From Carettochelys insculpta (lineage: Eukaryota > Chordata > Testudines > Carettochelyidae), in the NCBI RefSeq assembly GCF_033958435.1, contig NC_134161.1:12958001-13022000 (forward strand): DNA of 64,000 bases, in the 5' to 3' direction. The notes under the pieces are model-generated. The model was not told where the DNA came from. It did not search any database and saw nothing but the letters and a program-made list of their open reading frames with translations. This document shows, piece by piece, positions 63,336-64,000 of the stretch (within the stretch, counting starts at the first letter, position 1; every line of letters starts with the position of its first letter). The position numbers were made by a program, and so were the translations under genes.

Positions 63336-64000
63336 GGGCATCGGCAGAGTTGAGTGACAGCCCCAGGAATGGGTGGGGAGGAGGCAGAAGGTCTTGACCC
63401 TTAAAATGCAGGGGCAGAGCGGAGGAGGGGAAGCCTGGTCTGATTTATTTGCTCTTTGAAGCTTAAAGCCAAAAGCGGGAGGGAGAAAGCTGGTGGCTTA
63501 TCTCCACCGCTTTCTTCCCTGGAACTCCTGAGGGCTGTAGCTCACACCTCTTGAGGGAACTCTGTCTTCCCCTGACAGGAAGGTTACATGAGGGCACTCA
63601 GCAAATCCATCCCCAAGATAGCCCTTCAGGCTGCTTAGGAATTCAGGAGAGCAAGGGCCACCCCTAGGTTCTGGAGGCCTATGTGCCGCTGGGGGTGAGG
63701 GAACCCAGCCAGCCTCCTCCCCGCCTGTCACAGTGGCTTGCAGTGCTGTGGTGAGTCGGTCCTTGGCAATGAGGCCCTGTTGGATTCCACAGGCCTGAAG
63801 CCAAGAGTATCCCTGCCACAGGCAACACCTCCCTTCAAGAGCTCCTGGTCGCTGACTGCAAAGGGAGGCATGCCCATGCCTTTGCTGGGATGGCCAGCTT
63901 CCTGTATCCTGTAGATCGATTCCCACTCCTTAGGCTGACACTACACTGCCCTTGCGCATGTCCCGGGCTCTGGGAGATCAGCAGTGTGACCACCCAGGCA
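63336..64000. other. No recognised feature at the right edge
   Basis: A minus-strand frame of 142 codons (63,498-63,926) has no signal peptide or protease similarity and is not taken as exon 1 of ADAMTS15. Confidence 0.4.

Larger units (their letters stand above)
58031..64000 (-). other. ADAMTS15: ADAMTS15 intron 1 (part), exon 1 not in window
   Basis: No sequence encoding a signal peptide, a propeptide with a cysteine switch or the start of the ADAMTS protease domain was found on the minus strand, so exon 1 should lie further right. The interval carries SINE, MIR-like, CR1-type and DNA-element copies listed separately. The open frames at 61.8-62.4 and 63.5-63.9 kb have no recognisable domain. 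Confidence 0.7.

Noticed and set aside
63498..63926. ADAMTS15 exon 1
   Set aside because: The frame has no signal peptide, prodomain or protease similarity, and no phase-0 donor joined to DLCG could be supported.

Overview
This is vertebrate nuclear DNA, most likely from a cryptodiran turtle. Evidence: CR1-type LINEs dominate the repeats. Three copies of a short tRNA-type SINE closely resemble the tortoise pol III SINE. There are MIR-like fossils and several hAT-like or foldback DNA elements with 'GTGTAGACA' ends. The one protein gene is a multi-exon metazoan gene with GT-AG introns. No bacterial operon, CRISPR array or phage was seen.

The right third (42,911-58,030, minus strand) holds exons 2-8 of ADAMTS15, a secreted zinc metalloprotease of the extracellular matrix. 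All seven exons have intact acceptors and donors, compatible phases and no internal stop. Joined, they encode 633 residues plus a TGA stop: the end of the catalytic domain with the zinc site, the disintegrin-like domain, the central thrombospondin repeat, the Cys-rich domain, the spacer, and two C-terminal thrombospondin repeats. Exon 1 (signal peptide, propeptide, start of the protease domain) and the promoter lie beyond the right edge, so intron 1 is at least 5.97 kb.

Positions 1-42,400 look like a gene-poor flank downstream of ADAMTS15. I found no convincing coding gene there, only transposable elements in several layers. Main items: a non-LTR retrotransposon family with a C-terminal CCHH zinc finger (three copies, two with clear target-site duplications); a palindromic 414-bp MITE; two full-length or nearly full-length hAT-like elements; a 2.3-kb CR1 carrying a second CR1; and a SINE insertion that ends as a perfect 24-bp hairpin yet has a 13-bp target-site duplication. 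The introns of ADAMTS15 carry another foldback SINE, a hAT element nested in CR1, and four loci of one DNA-element family.

Nothing amounts to an undescribed gene system. The points most worth a second look are the foldback SINEs, the zinc-finger LINE family, the palindromic MITE and an unexplained pair of direct repeats at 36.9 and 38.0 kb. Repeat family names come from recognition by eye and were not checked against a repeat library.
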